Source: Rhizobium sp. R711
GTDB lineage: Bacteria > Pseudomonadota > Alphaproteobacteria > Rhizobiales > Rhizobiaceae
Length of the DNA: 64,000 bases
Reading direction: 5' to 3'
Assembly: GCF_002211365.1 (NCBI RefSeq)
Contig: NZ_LOKZ01000009.1
Coordinates: 51,299 to 115,298, forward strand
The position numbers and the translations under genes were made by a program. Below are positions 63,753-64,000 of this stretch, one piece after another (positions within the stretch are counted from its first letter, which is position 1; the number at the start of each line of letters is the position of its first letter). The notes under the pieces are model-generated. The model did no database searches. It was given only the letters and a program-made list of their open reading frames with translations, and was not told where the DNA came from.

Positions 63753-64000
63753 ATTCTAGTCCTCCGGCGCACTAATCCGATCCTTTAACATCAAGATCCG
63801 ACGCTACAAATCACATGCACACATCATTTTTCGTTAGTTTGTGTTGCTCTATTCGACAACGCCCCTGACGCTGTGCAGCGCGACAACCAAGATGAGACGA
63901 AGCGTCAATCAAGATGAGACTCTGCAGCAGCGGTGGAACGCAGAGAGGGCGTAGCCCGAACGGAGTTCTACTGCTGCTGCAGCGCCGATTCATCTGGTGA
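63753..64000. other. Right-end intergenic region with short direct repeats
   Basis: CAAGATGAGAC occurs at about 63888 and again at about 63909, each preceded by a CAAC- or CAAT-type string, with further GC-rich imperfect palindromes towards 64000 (CAGCAGC-type). Such repeated terminal strings are found at the ends of some insertion sequences. No transposase is visible within the window. Confidence 0.3.

Noticed and set aside
1..64000. CRISPR arrays, tRNA or rRNA genes, replication or conjugation genes
   Set aside because: None was recognised by eye; only the operator repeats and short tail repeats recur, and they are not regularly spaced arrays.

Overview
The window looks like accessory DNA of a rhizobial alphaproteobacterium (Rhizobium/Agrobacterium/Sinorhizobium type), probably from a megaplasmid or a catabolic island. 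Three things point that way: GC-rich codon use, four sugar-type ABC importer gene sets plus an orphan binding protein, and almost no housekeeping genes. The taxon is inferred. No rRNA, tRNA, CRISPR array, replication or conjugation gene was recognised.

The main theme is one catabolic regulon carried in three versions. Version A (about 3.2-20.1 kb, mostly plus strand) has two metallo-beta-lactamase-fold hydrolases around a zinc alcohol dehydrogenase, a GntR/FCD regulator, a fused hydrolase, an SDR, a flavin reductase, a carboxymuconolactone-decarboxylase-like (CMD) protein, a RutA-like FMN-dependent monooxygenase, an aminotransferase, a GFA protein, a complete ABC importer, an FMN reductase and ribB. 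Version B (about 39.4-51.4 kb, mostly minus strand) has an alcohol dehydrogenase, a GabD-type aldehyde dehydrogenase, a paralogous importer, the hydrolase split into two genes, CMD, a 3-hydroxyisobutyrate-dehydrogenase-like protein and a paralogous GntR. Version C (about 21.6-27.5 kb) is decayed: a CMD remnant, an intact orphan binding protein, a chemoreceptor, a degenerate SDR and the last codons of a third GntR.

A recurring operator, ATTGACAGA-N3-TCTGATAAT or a close variant, lies in front of the transcription units of A, B and C and of a fourth importer operon (32.7-38.8 kb). It contains a sigma70-like -35 box TTGACA pointing at the controlled gene, so the GntR proteins are probably repressors released by a shared inducer. 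A divergent variant lies between a GH3 glycosidase gene cut by the left edge and a chemoreceptor. The likely logic is sensing (chemoreceptors), uptake (ABC importers), flavin-dependent attack (RutA-like enzyme with two reductases and extra RibB), hydrolysis, and oxidation by ADH/ALDH/SDR. The substrate cannot be read from sequence.

Other regions: 27.8-30.4 kb holds an A+T-richer TIR-STAND NTPase gene resembling NLR-like antiphage proteins. 30.7-34.2 kb holds a ribbon-helix-helix protein, a type II NADH dehydrogenase, a small ABM-fold protein and an ADH; the last three end the fourth importer operon. 51.7-61.1 kb is a minus-strand pentose block (LysR, AraB-like kinase, AraD-like epimerase, ABC importer) preceded by two cupins and a PepD-like dipeptidase. 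The right end has a truncated LysR gene, a frameshifted RibD-C-domain gene, a DeoR regulator and a short repeat-bearing tail that may be an insertion-sequence end.
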